A stretch of DNA of 64,000 nucleotides from positions 4,385,160 to 4,449,159 of the forward strand of contig NZ_CP063311.1 in the NCBI RefSeq assembly GCF_015245355.1, in the 5' to 3' direction. Position numbers and translations under genes: made by a program. Each line of letters opens with the position of its first letter. Positions within the stretch are counted from its first letter, which is position 1. Below, in pieces: positions 18,716 to 28,300 of this stretch. The notes below the pieces were generated by a model. That model was not told where the DNA came from, searched no databases, and was given only the letters and a program-made list of their open reading frames with translations. The DNA is from Anabaenopsis elenkinii CCIBt3563. Its GTDB lineage: Bacteria > Cyanobacteriota > Cyanobacteriia > Cyanobacteriales > Nostocaceae.

Positions 18716-18990
18716 TCTTCAAGTACAGTGTAGGCTTCCAAGACAATCCGGCGATCTGCTTGCAGCAGCGCTGGCGCTATCGCTTAGGAGACTCTTGGCT
18801 TTAAGAACGGAATGCCCTACCGCTCTATTTCTAATATTTATTGCATCCACAGTTAGGACAGTTATGCCATCTTTCATGGGTTTTTTTAGGAACTTTCACG
18901 CCATAACTAGAGCAATCCTGATTTCTACCAGAACCATTCACCGCAATTACCAACAAACCAGCATTTTCAGCTTTGTTTGTCAGTTGGGTA
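18716..18990 (-). pseudogene. tnpB C-terminal fragment (IS200/IS605 family), frameshifted
   Basis: Minus-strand translation from about 18990 gives TQLTNKAENAGLLVIAVN, then QDCSSYGVKVPK and HERWHNCPNCGCNKY, the zinc-finger region of TnpB, ending at a stop near 18840. In the next frame the C-terminal tail continues as RNRAVGHSVLKAKSLLSD. The first CxxC is degraded (CSSY), and the usual DRDxNAAxN segment is deleted between the two frames. It is therefore a dead 3' fragment of a TnpB RNA-guided nuclease gene. It ends next to the RuvX-like gene stop. Confidence 0.8.
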
Positions 18991-19015
18991 GGTGAGAGGC
19001 TTCTTGCTGTTCCAG

Positions 19016-19279
19016 CTAAAGTTCAGCCCTAATAGTAAAAGCATAATCTCCCCCCGCCTCTAACTGATAATCCTGTTGTTCTAAAAAACGACCAAGAGGT
19101 TCTTTAATCAAAGCGCGACCTTGGGAAGGCTTAACATAGAGTTCTCCTCGGCGAAAATGCCATTGGAAATGCCACTCGAAGTTACCCGCACTTACTTCAC
19201 CCTCAAGAAAGCCGAGTTGCCATGATTGACGGATAATTCTGACATGGGCAGTAGTTTCTGGAAGACGTTTGGCATTCAC
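19016..19279 (-). CDS. DUF3146 family small protein
   Basis: 87 residues, soluble, with high content of aromatic residues and an alternating beta-strand pattern (FEWHFQWHFRRGELYVKPSQG). It resembles the cyanobacterial DUF3146 family, in which the C-terminal FLEQQDYQLEAGGDYAFTIRA segment is well conserved. Function is unknown. It is divergent from pdxH with 87 bp between them. Assignment to the family is from memory of its sequence. Confidence 0.7.
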   Translation of the reverse strand: MNAKRLPETTAHVRIIRQSWQLGFLEGEVSAGNFEWHFQWHFRRGELYVKPSQGRALIKEPLGRFLEQQDYQLEAGGDYAFTIRAEL

Positions 19280-19366
19280 AATGCTTTGTGTTACTGGTGG
19301 ACTTAAAGCCCAATCAATAGGCTACTTCTTTTATTTAGCAAACTTATCTAAAATATACAAACTCAC

Positions 19367-20011
19367 ATGGACAAGACCCTAGCTGATCTTCGTAAAGATT
19401 ATACCTTGCAAGATTTAAGCGAAACCGCAATTGACCCCAATCCTGTTATTCAATTTAAAAAATGGTTTGAACAAGTACTAGCAGCCCAAATTCCTGAACC
19501 CAATGCTATGACCCTGGCCACAGCCACACCAGACGGTAAGCCTTCAGCCAGAATGGTACTACTCAAAGACTTTGATGAACAAGGCTTTGTTTTGTTCACT
19601 AACTACAACAGTCACAAAGGACAAGAACTAGCAGCAAATCCCCAAGCAGCTTTAGTATTTTGGTGGGCAGAATTGGAACGCCAAGTCAGAATTGTGGGGA
19701 CTGTAGAGAAAATTTCCCCACAACAGTCTGATAGCTATTTTGAGATGCGCCCCCCCAATAGTCGTTTGGGTGCGTGGGCTTCTAATCAAAGTCAGGTAAT
19801 TGTTAGTAGGGAAGTTTTAGAGCAACAACTCGAAGAATTTCAGCGCCAATATGCAAATCAGGAAGTTCCTAGACCACCGCATTGGGGAGGTTACCGCGTC
19901 ATTCCCAGAGAAATTGAGTTTTGGCAAGGCCGCCCCAGTCGCCTCCATGACCGATTGCTCTATACTCGCTGGGATAATGGCTCTTGGAAAATTGAGCGCT
20001 TGTCCCCTTGA
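19367..20011 (+). CDS. pdxH: Pyridoxamine 5'-phosphate oxidase
   Basis: FMN-dependent oxidase that makes pyridoxal phosphate from pyridoxine/pyridoxamine phosphate. The 214-residue protein is full length, with FMN-binding motifs [21 protein letters not shown] and SHKGQEL, and the C-terminal substrate segment [16 protein letters not shown] with conserved RxxxR and WKIERLSP at the very end. All expected motifs are intact. The 5' gap to the DUF3146 gene is short. Confidence 0.97.
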   Translation: MDKTLADLRKDYTLQDLSETAIDPNPVIQFKKWFEQVLAAQIPEPNAMTLATATPDGKPSARMVLLKDFDEQGFVLFTNYNSHKGQELAANPQAALVFWWAELERQVRIVGTVEKISPQQSDSYFEMRPPNSRLGAWASNQSQVIVSREVLEQQLEEFQRQYANQEVPRPPHWGGYRVIPREIEFWQGRPSRLHDRLLYTRWDNGSWKIERLSP

Positions 20012-20112
20012 GGAGGGGAGATTGGGAATTGGATTTTCCCAATTATTTTGTTTTATTTTATTTATCTGAAATCGCTGGTACTTTAGCTTAAACAGCAATA
20101 AGCCCCGCGACT

Positions 20113-20388
20113 CACTCTTAGGAGCGTGGGATGAATTGCGAATGAGGTGACGAGGGTTTCCCGACCTATGTGACAGTGCGGAAGCAGTCAGTTTAGGAGT
20201 ATTTAGGTAAAAGAATCAAGAGAGGTTTATTTAGGTCTAAGTCTGGGAAAATATATTCAGCAGACTTGAATGGTTCCCTAAATACATTAAGAAAGGTAGC
20301 TGGGGACTCTATCTTTGATGGAAACTCAGTAGAGAGGTTTGTAGTTAGCCCAGTAAGGTTTAGACCTTACCAAGCTAAAAATATTTGA
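20113..20388 (+). pseudogene. tnpB 3' fragment of a second IS200/IS605 lineage
   Basis: In the frame 20206-20388 the translation reads GKRIKRGLFRSKSGK, IYSADLNGSLNTLRKVAGD and FVVSPVRFRPYQ before a stop at 20386-20388. This is the C-terminal region of a TnpB type in which NADxNGSLNILRKV and VxxPVR are conserved. Upstream in the same frame PTYVTVRKQSV ends in a stop, so the gene is broken. It differs from the tnpB relic at 18716-18990. A palindromic CCCCGCGACT segment at 20103 may be an element end. Confidence 0.75.
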
Positions 20389-20396
20389 CTATATTT

Positions 20397-21290
20397 TTAG
20401 TAACTGTCACTACTAGATTTAAACTGAATTCTGGGATCTGGCATGAAAGTATATCTCAAATAAATTCCTCCCCAGATCAACAGGATAATTAACAGACCAC
20501 CAATACCCAGGGGGTTAGGTAACCAGAAAACTACTTCTACGTGGTTGAGTTGACCCGGTTTCATCTGCCATACTAATTCTCTCCCTTTTTTTTGGGGTGG
20601 GATAGCAGTTTCGTTGTCTTCAATCATTTTGGCTCCCCAAGGGGTGTTTAAGGTAAATTTGAGATCAAGAATTGATTCGGTATCAGATATGACTTTGCCC
20701 CTGCTGGGAATGAAGGTGAGCGATCGCAAGTCTAAATCATAAATTAATCGATTTCTTACTAACAAGATCAAATTGTTTTGATCTATCAATAAATTTGATT
20801 CAATTTTCGGTGGTGCTGACTCAGATGATTTCTGCACACCCTCAGCTTTTTCATTGCCACGAGAGTTAAAAAAATCATTAAATTTCTCTTGCAACTCCTG
20901 AGCATTACTGAAAGGAATTTTCACGATAATTTCGGAGGCAGAAATTAGTTGGCTCTTACCCTCTAGTTGATTGGCCCGACGTTCTATGCTACTTAACCAC
21001 TCTGATACGGAATCCGCACTAAAGCTAGTGAGTCGTTCTCCCAATTTAATATGCTGTACTATTTCGCCACTGTTGGAGTGATTAAAATTCACTCCGGCAT
21101 CGTACTCTACACAACCAGTCAGCAGTAGTGATGTTAACACAACCAGCCACAAGATAGGATTTTTAATGACAAAAATCCGATGAATGAAATTCCTAGCTAT
21201 CAGCTTGACCACCAAAGCCATTTTTACTAAGACAAAACTCAATGCTCTGGTCAATTTCACTAAAATCTTTTTCAAAATAGGATAGTTCAT
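20397..21290 (-). CDS. DUF3153 membrane lipoprotein-like protein
   Basis: 297 residues. A hydrophobic stretch (ILWLVVLTSLLLTGC) at about residues 46-60 ends in a lipobox-like LLTGC, preceded by an unusually long 45-residue basic N-terminus. The periplasmic part is followed by a C-terminal membrane helix (GIGGLLIILLIWGGIYLRYTF) and a short cytoplasmic tail. The layout and CVEYDAGVNFNHSNSGEIVQHI resemble the DUF3153 family of cyanobacteria. A later start (Met24) would give a shorter signal region. Function is unknown. Confidence 0.75.
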   Translation of the reverse strand: MNYPILKKILVKLTRALSFVLVKMALVVKLIARNFIHRIFVIKNPILWLVVLTSLLLTGCVEYDAGVNFNHSNSGEIVQHIKLGERLTSFSADSVSEWLSSIERRANQLEGKSQLISASEIIVKIPFSNAQELQEKFNDFFNSRGNEKAEGVQKSSESAPPKIESNLLIDQNNLILLVRNRLIYDLDLRSLTFIPSRGKVISDTESILDLKFTLNTPWGAKMIEDNETAIPPQKKGRELVWQMKPGQLNHVEVVFWLPNPLGIGGLLIILLIWGGIYLRYTFMPDPRIQFKSSSDSY

Positions 21291-21297
21291 ATAACGG

Positions 21298-21330
21298 TTG
21301 ACTGTTGACTGTTGACTGTTGACTGTTGAC
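21298..21330 (+). repeat. Heptanucleotide tandem repeat TTGACTG
   Basis: Nearly five perfect copies of TTGACTG directly upstream of the DUF3153 start, followed by GGAAGGGCGATCGC. The same repeat-plus-HIP1 arrangement recurs near 24035, 24330, 28455 and 29385. Confidence 0.95.
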
Positions 21331-21422
21331 GGAAGGGCGATCGCTCCTCAGAGGATGTTTGATAAGTCATGATTAGTGTATCAACTATTGTTTCACCCCA
21401 CCCTAACCCTCCCCTTGTAAGG

Positions 21423-23086
21423 CTATCCATTACCCACATCTTTCTTAACAATTAGACAAAAGACTTAACATCAGAGTGAAAGCCTTGATGGCTATAGTTT
21501 TGAAAGAGAAGACTGGGTAATGGCATCATGGAAAAGTGGGCAGCGAAAGAATTGGCACAGGTAAACTTAGGGGATGCACGTCGAAACAAGCGGTTAATCA
21601 GGATAGTAGAAGATTTGGCAGCACAACCAGATAGTAGTGTACCACTTGCTTGTGGAAATATAGCAGCAACAAAGGCAACATATAATTTTTGGAAATCACC
21701 ACATTTTCAAGCAAGTGATATTCGTGCTGCCCACACATCCAGCACCATAGAAAGAATCAAAAAACATGAGATAGTATTGGCAATACAAGATACAACAAAC
21801 ATAGATTTAACATCGCACCCAGCCACAAAAGGAGTAGGTTATCTTGACCACAGAAAATCATCAGGATTAAAAGTACATTCAACACTTGCAGCCACAAGTA
21901 ATGGAGTACCATTAGGAATTATTGAGCAGCAAGTATGGGCAAGAGAACAAGAGAATTTAGGTATTGCTAAAAAACGTCGTCAACGAGAGACAAAAGAAAA
22001 AGAAAGTCAACGTTGGTTGGATGGGTTACAGACTACACAAAATTTGATTCCCTCAGAAATTAAAGTAGTAACAATAGGTGATTCAGAAGCGGATATATTT
22101 GACCTTTTTAGCCAGCAACGTCGAGAAAAATCACACTTACTAATTCGTGGGACTCATAATCGAAAAGTAGATCATTGTGGCAAATATCTACATCTTGCCA
22201 TTCGTCAAATCGAAGCATCTGGAACAGTGACTGTAGAAGTAAAACGCTCTCCAGAACATAGTTCCAGACAGGCGAGACTGACAATTAGGTTCACGAGTTT
22301 TGATATTCAAGTACCATTACACCATATTGGACGTTTACAGCTAAAACCTGTCAGGTTACAAGTAATTTTGGCAGAAGAGGAAAATCCACCTCCAGGAACA
22401 AATCCCATTAGTTGGTTATTAATTACTAGCTTAGAAATTAACAGCCTAGAAGATGCTGCATGTTGTGTTCAATGGTACACTTACCGTTGGTTGATAGAAC
22501 GTTATCATTACACATTAAAAAGTGGCTGTGGCATCGAGAAATTACAACTGGAAACTGCTGACCGAATTCACATGGCACTAGCCACTTATACTATTGTCGC
22601 TTGGCGATTGTTATGGCTTACTTATCAAGCACGAGTTCATCCTGATTTACCTTGTGATGTTGTTTTGGAAAACAGTGAATGGCAGTCCTTATGTGCCACT
22701 ATCAACAAAAATCCTATTCCTCCAGACCAGCCGCCTTCTTTGCATGATGCTGTGCGAATGATTGCCACTCTTGGTGGTTTTTTGGGTCGCAAAGGTGATG
22801 GTGAACCGGGTGTGAAAACCATTTGGCGTGGGCTACGACGCTTACACGATATTGCTGCTACTTGGCAATTACTTCACTCCGATTCCCCATCTCATCTTGA
22901 CATTTAGCGATCGCCTATGGCGGAGGGTAGCCCCTCGCCCCTGTATTCAAAAACTCAATCACCTGTTGGGTCTTCTCAATATCCATACTTATTCTTTTTT
23001 GTCAATCCTCCCCACTATGCACATCTCTACAACCTTTATTGTGTTTGCCTTCCAGCAATATTAAGAAAGATGTGGGTAATGGATAG
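21423..23086 (+). mobile_element. Complete IS4-family-like insertion sequence, about 1,664 bp
   Basis: Perfect inverted repeats of at least 26 bp (left from CTATCCATTACCCACATC, right its complement) bound one transposase gene. The flanks both carry CCTTGTAAGG (21413-21422 and 23087-23096), a 10 bp target duplication. The boundary could be shifted by up to 2 bp because the repeats continue GG/CC into the duplicated target. The element and its ORF look intact and recently inserted. Confidence 0.92.
21528..22907 (+). CDS. IS4-family transposase (Tn5/IS50-like)
   Basis: 459 residues. The N-terminus (WAAKELAQVNLGDARRNKRL) and the segment ACGNIAATKATYNFWKSP match the Tnp DNA-binding domain of Tn5-like transposases. 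Catalytic acidic residues are Asp in AIQDTTNID, Asp in VTIGDSEADIFDLF and Glu in the YREK signature (TYRWLIERYHYTLKSGC). The protein is full length with a C-terminal helical domain. Its start at 21528 lies about 105 bp inside the left end. Confidence 0.93.
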   Translation: MEKWAAKELAQVNLGDARRNKRLIRIVEDLAAQPDSSVPLACGNIAATKATYNFWKSPHFQASDIRAAHTSSTIERIKKHEIVLAIQDTTNIDLTSHPATKGVGYLDHRKSSGLKVHSTLAATSNGVPLGIIEQQVWAREQENLGIAKKRRQRETKEKESQRWLDGLQTTQNLIPSEIKVVTIGDSEADIFDLFSQQRREKSHLLIRGTHNRKVDHCGKYLHLAIRQIEASGTVTVEVKRSPEHSSRQARLTIRFTSFDIQVPLHHIGRLQLKPVRLQVILAEEENPPPGTNPISWLLITSLEINSLEDAACCVQWYTYRWLIERYHYTLKSGCGIEKLQLETADRIHMALATYTIVAWRLLWLTYQARVHPDLPCDVVLENSEWQSLCATINKNPIPPDQPPSLHDAVRMIATLGGFLGRKGDGEPGVKTIWRGLRRLHDIAATWQLLHSDSPSHLDI

Positions 23087-23249
23087 CCTTGTAAGGGGAG
23101 GGGACTGGATTTTATTGTTTCGGAGTGTCCCCCATTCCCTGCTCCCTGCTCCCTGCTCCCTGCTCCCTGTTCCCTAATATAAAAATTACCTGTTTAATAC
23201 TTTCCAAACATCCTCTCAGACCAGATGCTAAAATGTCCTATTGAGCAAT

Positions 23250-23987
23250 CTAGGGTAAATTATCGGGGTTAATGCCCTGGGATTGTAAATAGGCTCTGAG
23301 TTTTTCCTTGGCTTGCCTTTCTGCTTCAGCGCGTTGGCGTTCTTGTTCAATCTTCTCCACCGCCCAGGGTAATACATTCCCCTCCTGATCCCACCATCTC
23401 AACCAATAGCCGCTGCGTCCCCCCTTTTCTCCCCTCCAAGTTCCCAAAAACAGCCCCACACTCTCTACCCAGTGACGCCCATTTTCATCTGGCTGTTTTA
23501 ATTCGTACTGGCCATTTTCTAACTGATAATATTCTATTAATCCTCCCTCTGGTTCAAAAATCACGTATACTGGTACTTGTAATATCTGCTGATAAAAAAA
23601 CCATTTTCCCGGTGGGTAGGTAGGTTTGATTGAATATTCTCCCCCTTCTTTATCTGAGAGAAATTCCATGACTATGGCGGGGATATCTCCCTCTAAATGG
23701 GGTGTGTAGCTTTTTCTATCTGGTAATATCTCTTTAACTGCGGGTACATATAACCAATCGGGGGCTTTAGCAATAAACTGACCCTCTACGGTGGCACATA
23801 AGCCAAAATTGGTAGCAATTAACATTTGTGGCTGAATCCAACCGGTGATTTCTAAACTTTCCCTTAATGCTCCTGCTAATAGTGGCTGCCCTGTATTATC
23901 CACCGGTTCATCCTCTTTTAGGTCAAAATCAGGCGGTAACGGTTCCCAGGTGATCACCATTCCTGGAGTGCGAGTCGTTGTCACCAT
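23250..23987 (-). CDS. Uma2 family putative endonuclease, copy 1
   Basis: 245 residues of the Uma2 (DUF820) family, a PD-(D/E)XK nuclease fold abundant in cyanobacteria. Visible family features are APDWLYVP (Asp), DIPAIVMEFLS (Glu in the core strand) and VPVYVIFEP. The C-terminal 40 residues form a charged helix (EKIEQERQRAEAERQAKEK). ATG 23987 is preferred to GTG 23993. The gene and its flanks (about 23217-24029) are nearly identical to 28490-29388. Biological role is unknown; Uma2 proteins are often found in mobile or repeated contexts. Confidence 0.85.
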   Translation of the reverse strand: MVTTTRTPGMVITWEPLPPDFDLKEDEPVDNTGQPLLAGALRESLEITGWIQPQMLIATNFGLCATVEGQFIAKAPDWLYVPAVKEILPDRKSYTPHLEGDIPAIVMEFLSDKEGGEYSIKPTYPPGKWFFYQQILQVPVYVIFEPEGGLIEYYQLENGQYELKQPDENGRHWVESVGLFLGTWRGEKGGRSGYWLRWWDQEGNVLPWAVEKIEQERQRAEAERQAKEKLRAYLQSQGINPDNLP

Positions 23988-24029
23988 AAACACTACCTAA
24001 TATTTATCATCATTATAGTTTTATTGGTT

Positions 24030-24504
24030 GACAGTTGACAGTTGACGGAAGGGCGATCGCCTATGGTAATGCGATCGCCATGAAGCTCGATAATCAGGAG
24101 CCGGGGGTTAGGGAGCCGGGGGTTAGAAACCCCCGTCTTAAAGCTGAAGTCGGATTAATTCGACTGAGTGTTAAATATAACATTATAAATTCCATTAATA
24201 ACCATTGCTTAGAGTACCCTATGTAACGTAATAGTCCACTTATAGTGGACTTTCGCTATCAGATGGGTAATTTATTACCCGGCTGCTTAGTGTAGCAAAT
24301 CTAGTGCGATCGCTGTCTTGTTGATGGTTGACTGTTGACTGTTGACTGTTGACTGTTGACGGAAGGGCGATCGCTTCTGCATAAATTTTCCCACAGGTAA
24401 CGTTAATTGATTGTGGGGTGCAGGTTGACACAAACTTAATCGCTTCTGCATAAATTTTCCCACAGCCAACGTTGTAATCATGTAACGAGCAAAAAGGTAA
24501 GAGA
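24030..24504 (+). other. Repeat-rich intergenic region upstream of the NYN gene
   Basis: No gene. It contains TTGACAG/TTGACTG heptamers (24027-24047, 24328-24360), HIP1 sites, a GGGGGTT-AG-AAACCCCC hairpin near 24118, a palindrome AGTCCACT-TAT-AGTGGACT near 24232, and a direct repeat with the core CGCTTCTGCATAAATTTTCC at about 24371 and 24441. The direct repeat ends 30 bp before the NYN gene and could matter for its expression. Confidence 0.7.
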
Positions 24505-25293
24505 ATGGAAAAGCTAATTTTAGGTGGTTTAACAGTTGCCAGTACCGCTCTGATGGCAGCATTCCAACAGCCCGCTTGGGCTTTACCCATCCCTATGTTG
24601 TTTACCTACTCACTGGGTCGTCGTCAATCCCTAGAGAAAATCCACCAAGCACAACTTCAGTTATTCCCTACCATTGTACAACAGTGGGAACAATCTCAAA
24701 CCAGAGTTGACAACCTAGAACAAGGCTTAATGGAGTTACAACAAAGCCTAGCAGCCTTGCAAAAACGCAGTAATGATTCGGACACAGCCATAAGAAACGC
24801 TACTCCCAAAGGACGGGGACGGGTGGCTATATTTATTGATGGTGCTAATTTGTATTACGCAAGTCAGGAGTTAAAAATTCACATTGATTATAAAAAGTTG
24901 TTAGAGCTACTAACTGGAGATGGTAGTTTGTGGAAAGCCTTTTATTATACAGGTATAGATTCGACTAGGAGTCAAGAAAAGAATTTTATCAGTTGGTTAG
25001 GTCACAATGGCTTTCAGGTAATAACTAAGGAATTAGTTAAACGGGCTGATGGTACTAGAAAAGCCAACCTAGATGTAGAAATGGCTATGGATATTGATAA
25101 ATTGGCATCTCACTATGATACGGCTGTGTTTGTGGGCGGTGATGGAGATTTGGCTTATGCCTTAGAACAGGTCAGCCGAAGAGGAATCAGGGTAGAAGTG
25201 TTGGGTTTACGTACCATGACTAGCGAGGCTTTAATTAAAGTAGCTGATGTGTATACAGATTTAGGGCAAGTCAAAGAGCAGTTACGTAAATAA
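24505..25293 (+). CDS. NYN-domain protein (LabA/DUF88-like putative RNase)
   Basis: 262 residues. The N-terminus has a short hydrophobic region (LGGLTVASTALMAAF, then PIPMLFTYSLG) that may anchor or pass the membrane, then a coiled coil (about 50-90, SQTRVDNLEQGLMELQQSL). The NYN domain follows with the PIN-like acidic residues in VAIFIDGANLYY, NLDVEMAMDID and AVFVGGDGDLAYAL. These four acids form the metal site of NYN RNases. The gene starts 75 bp before and on the same strand as the TPR-CHAT gene, so both may be expressed together. An RNA target is inferred from the fold. Confidence 0.88.
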   Translation: MEKLILGGLTVASTALMAAFQQPAWALPIPMLFTYSLGRRQSLEKIHQAQLQLFPTIVQQWEQSQTRVDNLEQGLMELQQSLAALQKRSNDSDTAIRNATPKGRGRVAIFIDGANLYYASQELKIHIDYKKLLELLTGDGSLWKAFYYTGIDSTRSQEKNFISWLGHNGFQVITKELVKRADGTRKANLDVEMAMDIDKLASHYDTAVFVGGDGDLAYALEQVSRRGIRVEVLGLRTMTSEALIKVADVYTDLGQVKEQLRK

Positions 25294-25370
25294 TAGATCA
25301 GGTGGGGTGCGCTATATTGCATCCCACTGGTGAGGTTAGGATGTCAAGATTTTGATGAGAGAGGATAGTG

Positions 25371-28300
25371 ATGGATAAGCAAACACAAGAAGATAACTTC
25401 TGGGTAGAACTGTTAAATACAAGGCTTCAACATGGTGAGGCGGCATTTCATCAACTAATGCAGCAAAATCTGTGTTTAATTACCCCAGCATTATGTCCAA
25501 GTATCACCCAGTGGGTAAGAGTAGTTGTGCGAGAGCATCCAAAAAGGGTTGAAGATATTGCCAGCATAGTTGAAGACACTTGCATAAGTATTAAAGGCTT
25601 CCCTCATGGCAAGTATGCAGAAGTGCTAGAAATTGCTATTCATGGCTATAAGGTGGTGCTGTCACTGCGCCGAAATAATCCTGAAGGTCGAGGTAGAACT
25701 CTCACTAACCTAGGCAATGCGTACGGTAACCAAGCCCAGTTAGGCATCGACCCGGCAAATAATCTGCAACTTGCCATAGCTGCCTATGGTGAGTCCGGTG
25801 AGATTATGCGTCGCTTAGGTTTAGAAACAGACCTTTCCGGAAATCTGACTAACCTAGGCAATGCGTACCTTATTCAAGCCCAGTTAGGCATCGACCCAGG
25901 AAATAATCTGCAACTTGCCATTGCTGCCTATGGTGAGTCTGGTGAGATTATGGGTCGCTTAGGCTTAGAAAGCCTCCTTTCCCAGACTCTCAATAACCAA
26001 GGTGTTGCCTACCGTAACCAAGCCGAGTTAGGCATCGACCCAGGAAATAATCTGCAACTTGCCATTGCTGCTCTTCAGAAGTCGGAACAGATTAGCCGTC
26101 GCTTAGGATTAGAAAGCCTCCTTTCCCAGACTCTCACTAACCTAGGCATTGCGTACCTTAACCAAGCCCAGTTAGGCATCGACCCGGGAAATAATCTGCA
26201 ACTTGCCATTGCTGCCTATGGTGAGTCCGGTAAGATTAGGCGTCGCTTAGGTTTAGAAAGAGACCTTTCCCTGACTCTCATGAACCAAGGCAATGGATAC
26301 CTTAACCAAGCCCAGTTAGGCATCGACCCGGGAAATAATCTGCAACTTGCCATTGCTGCCTATGGTGAGTCCGGTAAGATTAGGCGTCGCTTAGGTTTAG
26401 AAAGAGACCTTTCCCTGACTCTCAATAACCTAGGCATTGCGTACCTTACCCAAGCCCAGTTAGGCATCGACCCGGCAAATAATCTGCAACTTGCCATTGG
26501 TGCCTATGGTGAGTCCGGTAAGATTAGGCGTCGCTTAGGTTTAGAAAGAGACCTTTCCCTGACTCTCATGAACCAAGGCAATGGATACCTTAACCAAGCC
26601 CAGTTAGGCATCGACCCGGGAAATAATCTGCAACTTGCCATTGCTGCCTATCGAGAAGCCCTCACCTACCTGAACCCCACCATTTTACCTGTAGATGCCC
26701 TGCGCACAGCCCGCCATCTAGGTAATTTAGGCTTCAACCAAGGGGATTGGCACATAGCTCTAGAAGGCTATCAAATCGCCATGACAGCCATTGACTATAG
26801 CCGCACCCTACGCACCAACCATGCTGAACGTGACAAAATTGTGGCTGATGCTATTGGTATCTATGAAAACGCCATTCAAGCCGCCATCAACCTTAATGAC
26901 ATCGCCACCGCCCTAGAAATTGTGGAACGGGTGCGAGCCAAGCGCCTCGTAGACCTCATGGCTACCGCCGACCTTTATCAAGGGGGTGATATTCCCCCCC
27001 AAATCCAGCAATGGTTACAACAACTGGATGACTTAGACAATCACATCGCTAACCTCCAGTCAGAAGACAAACAGGATACCGATGGGTTGAAAACCCTGCA
27101 ACTGCGCGCCGCCATGAACGTCACTACAAAAATTGCTGAACTACAAACACAAAAAAAATACATCCTAGACGAAATCAACAACGTAGATGAAGTAGTGACT
27201 AAACTGCGGCAACTCCAACCACCACAACTACAGGATTTTCACCCCCTGCTGACGGCTAAAACCACTCTTCTGAGTTTCTATACCACAGCAAAAGACACCC
27301 ACATCCTCATCCTGCACGCCGGGGAAACCCAGCCCCACTGCTTCACCTGCCAAGGGCAAGGTTACGAAAAGTTACAAGGGTGGTTAAAAGAAACCTGGGC
27401 TACACCCTATATCACCGATAGGAAAGACTGGACGGCAAAAATGCCCCACACCCTGGCAGAAGTTGCCCAAAGGCTAGAAATTGAACGCCTGATTACAGAA
27501 CACCTACAGGGTACAGAGGAACTGCTGATAGTTCCCCATCTCTACCTACATCAAATCCCCTTTGCTGCCTTGCCCATTACTGAAGGCTATCTGGGGGATA
27601 AATTCCTGATTCGTTATGCTCCCAGTTTGCAAGTTTTGGGATTTTGTTACAATCCTCAACGCTTATCTGCTAAAAAGCCGAATAGTTACAACTATGGCAC
27701 TGCGGAAAACGCTACTGGTGATTTACCTTTCAGTGGATTTGAGGGCATAAAAGTAGCAGAAATGTTTGGAGTAGCAGAGGAACAAAGACTGATCCGCCAA
27801 CAAGCTACCCGCACCGCCTACCGTCAATTATTACAACAAGCCAGCCACATAGTCAGTAGTCACCATGCCCAAAGTCAGGTTGACAATCCCCTAGAATCAG
27901 GTTTAAAACTCAGCGACGGTAAAATCACTGTGAGTCAACTGTTTTCTCCGGGGTGGCGTTTTCCCCAACTGCAGGAAGTATTTCTCTCCTGTTGCGAAAC
28001 AGGGTTATTTCAACCGGAGAGTATTACTGATGAACCAGTAGCAGTAAGTACTGGTTTTCTCTGTGCTGGCGCATCGGGTGTAATTGCCAGTCAATGGTCG
28101 GTTAATGACTGTTCGGCGGCACTGTTATCTATTCTGTATCATCAACAGCGACAGCAAGGCTTAAACCGTCCCCGCGCCCTGCAAGCAGCTCAAAGGCAAA
28201 TGCGCCAGATGACTCCGGCTGAGTTTAAAAAATACTATCGCAAGCAGTTAGAGAGTCATATCAAAGAGGAAAGAGAGCGTATGGGTCATGAAATCACCAG

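Larger units (their letters stand above)
21350..23216 (+). repeat. MITE-like repeat, copy 1, interrupted by the IS4-like element
   Basis: The left end AGAGGATGTTTGATAAGT (21350-21367) and the right end (complement of AGAGGATGTTTGGAAAGT, 23199-23216) form a terminal inverted repeat. Without the IS and one target duplication the element is about 193 bp. Its centre is a CCCTCCCC/GGGGAGGG hairpin, split by the IS. The right part also contains CCCTGCT heptamers. Intact relatives lie at 59403-59651 and 61789-61934. Confidence 0.8.

Noticed and set aside
24240..24590. Minus-strand ORF of 116 residues before the NYN gene
   Set aside because: Much of it translates heptamer and direct repeats and it overlaps the NYN gene start on the opposite strand.
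24505..24600. Secreted protein reading of the NYN gene because of its hydrophobic start
   Set aside because: The downstream NYN RNase domain should act in the cytoplasm and no clear cleavage site is seen; the segment is better described as a possible membrane anchor.
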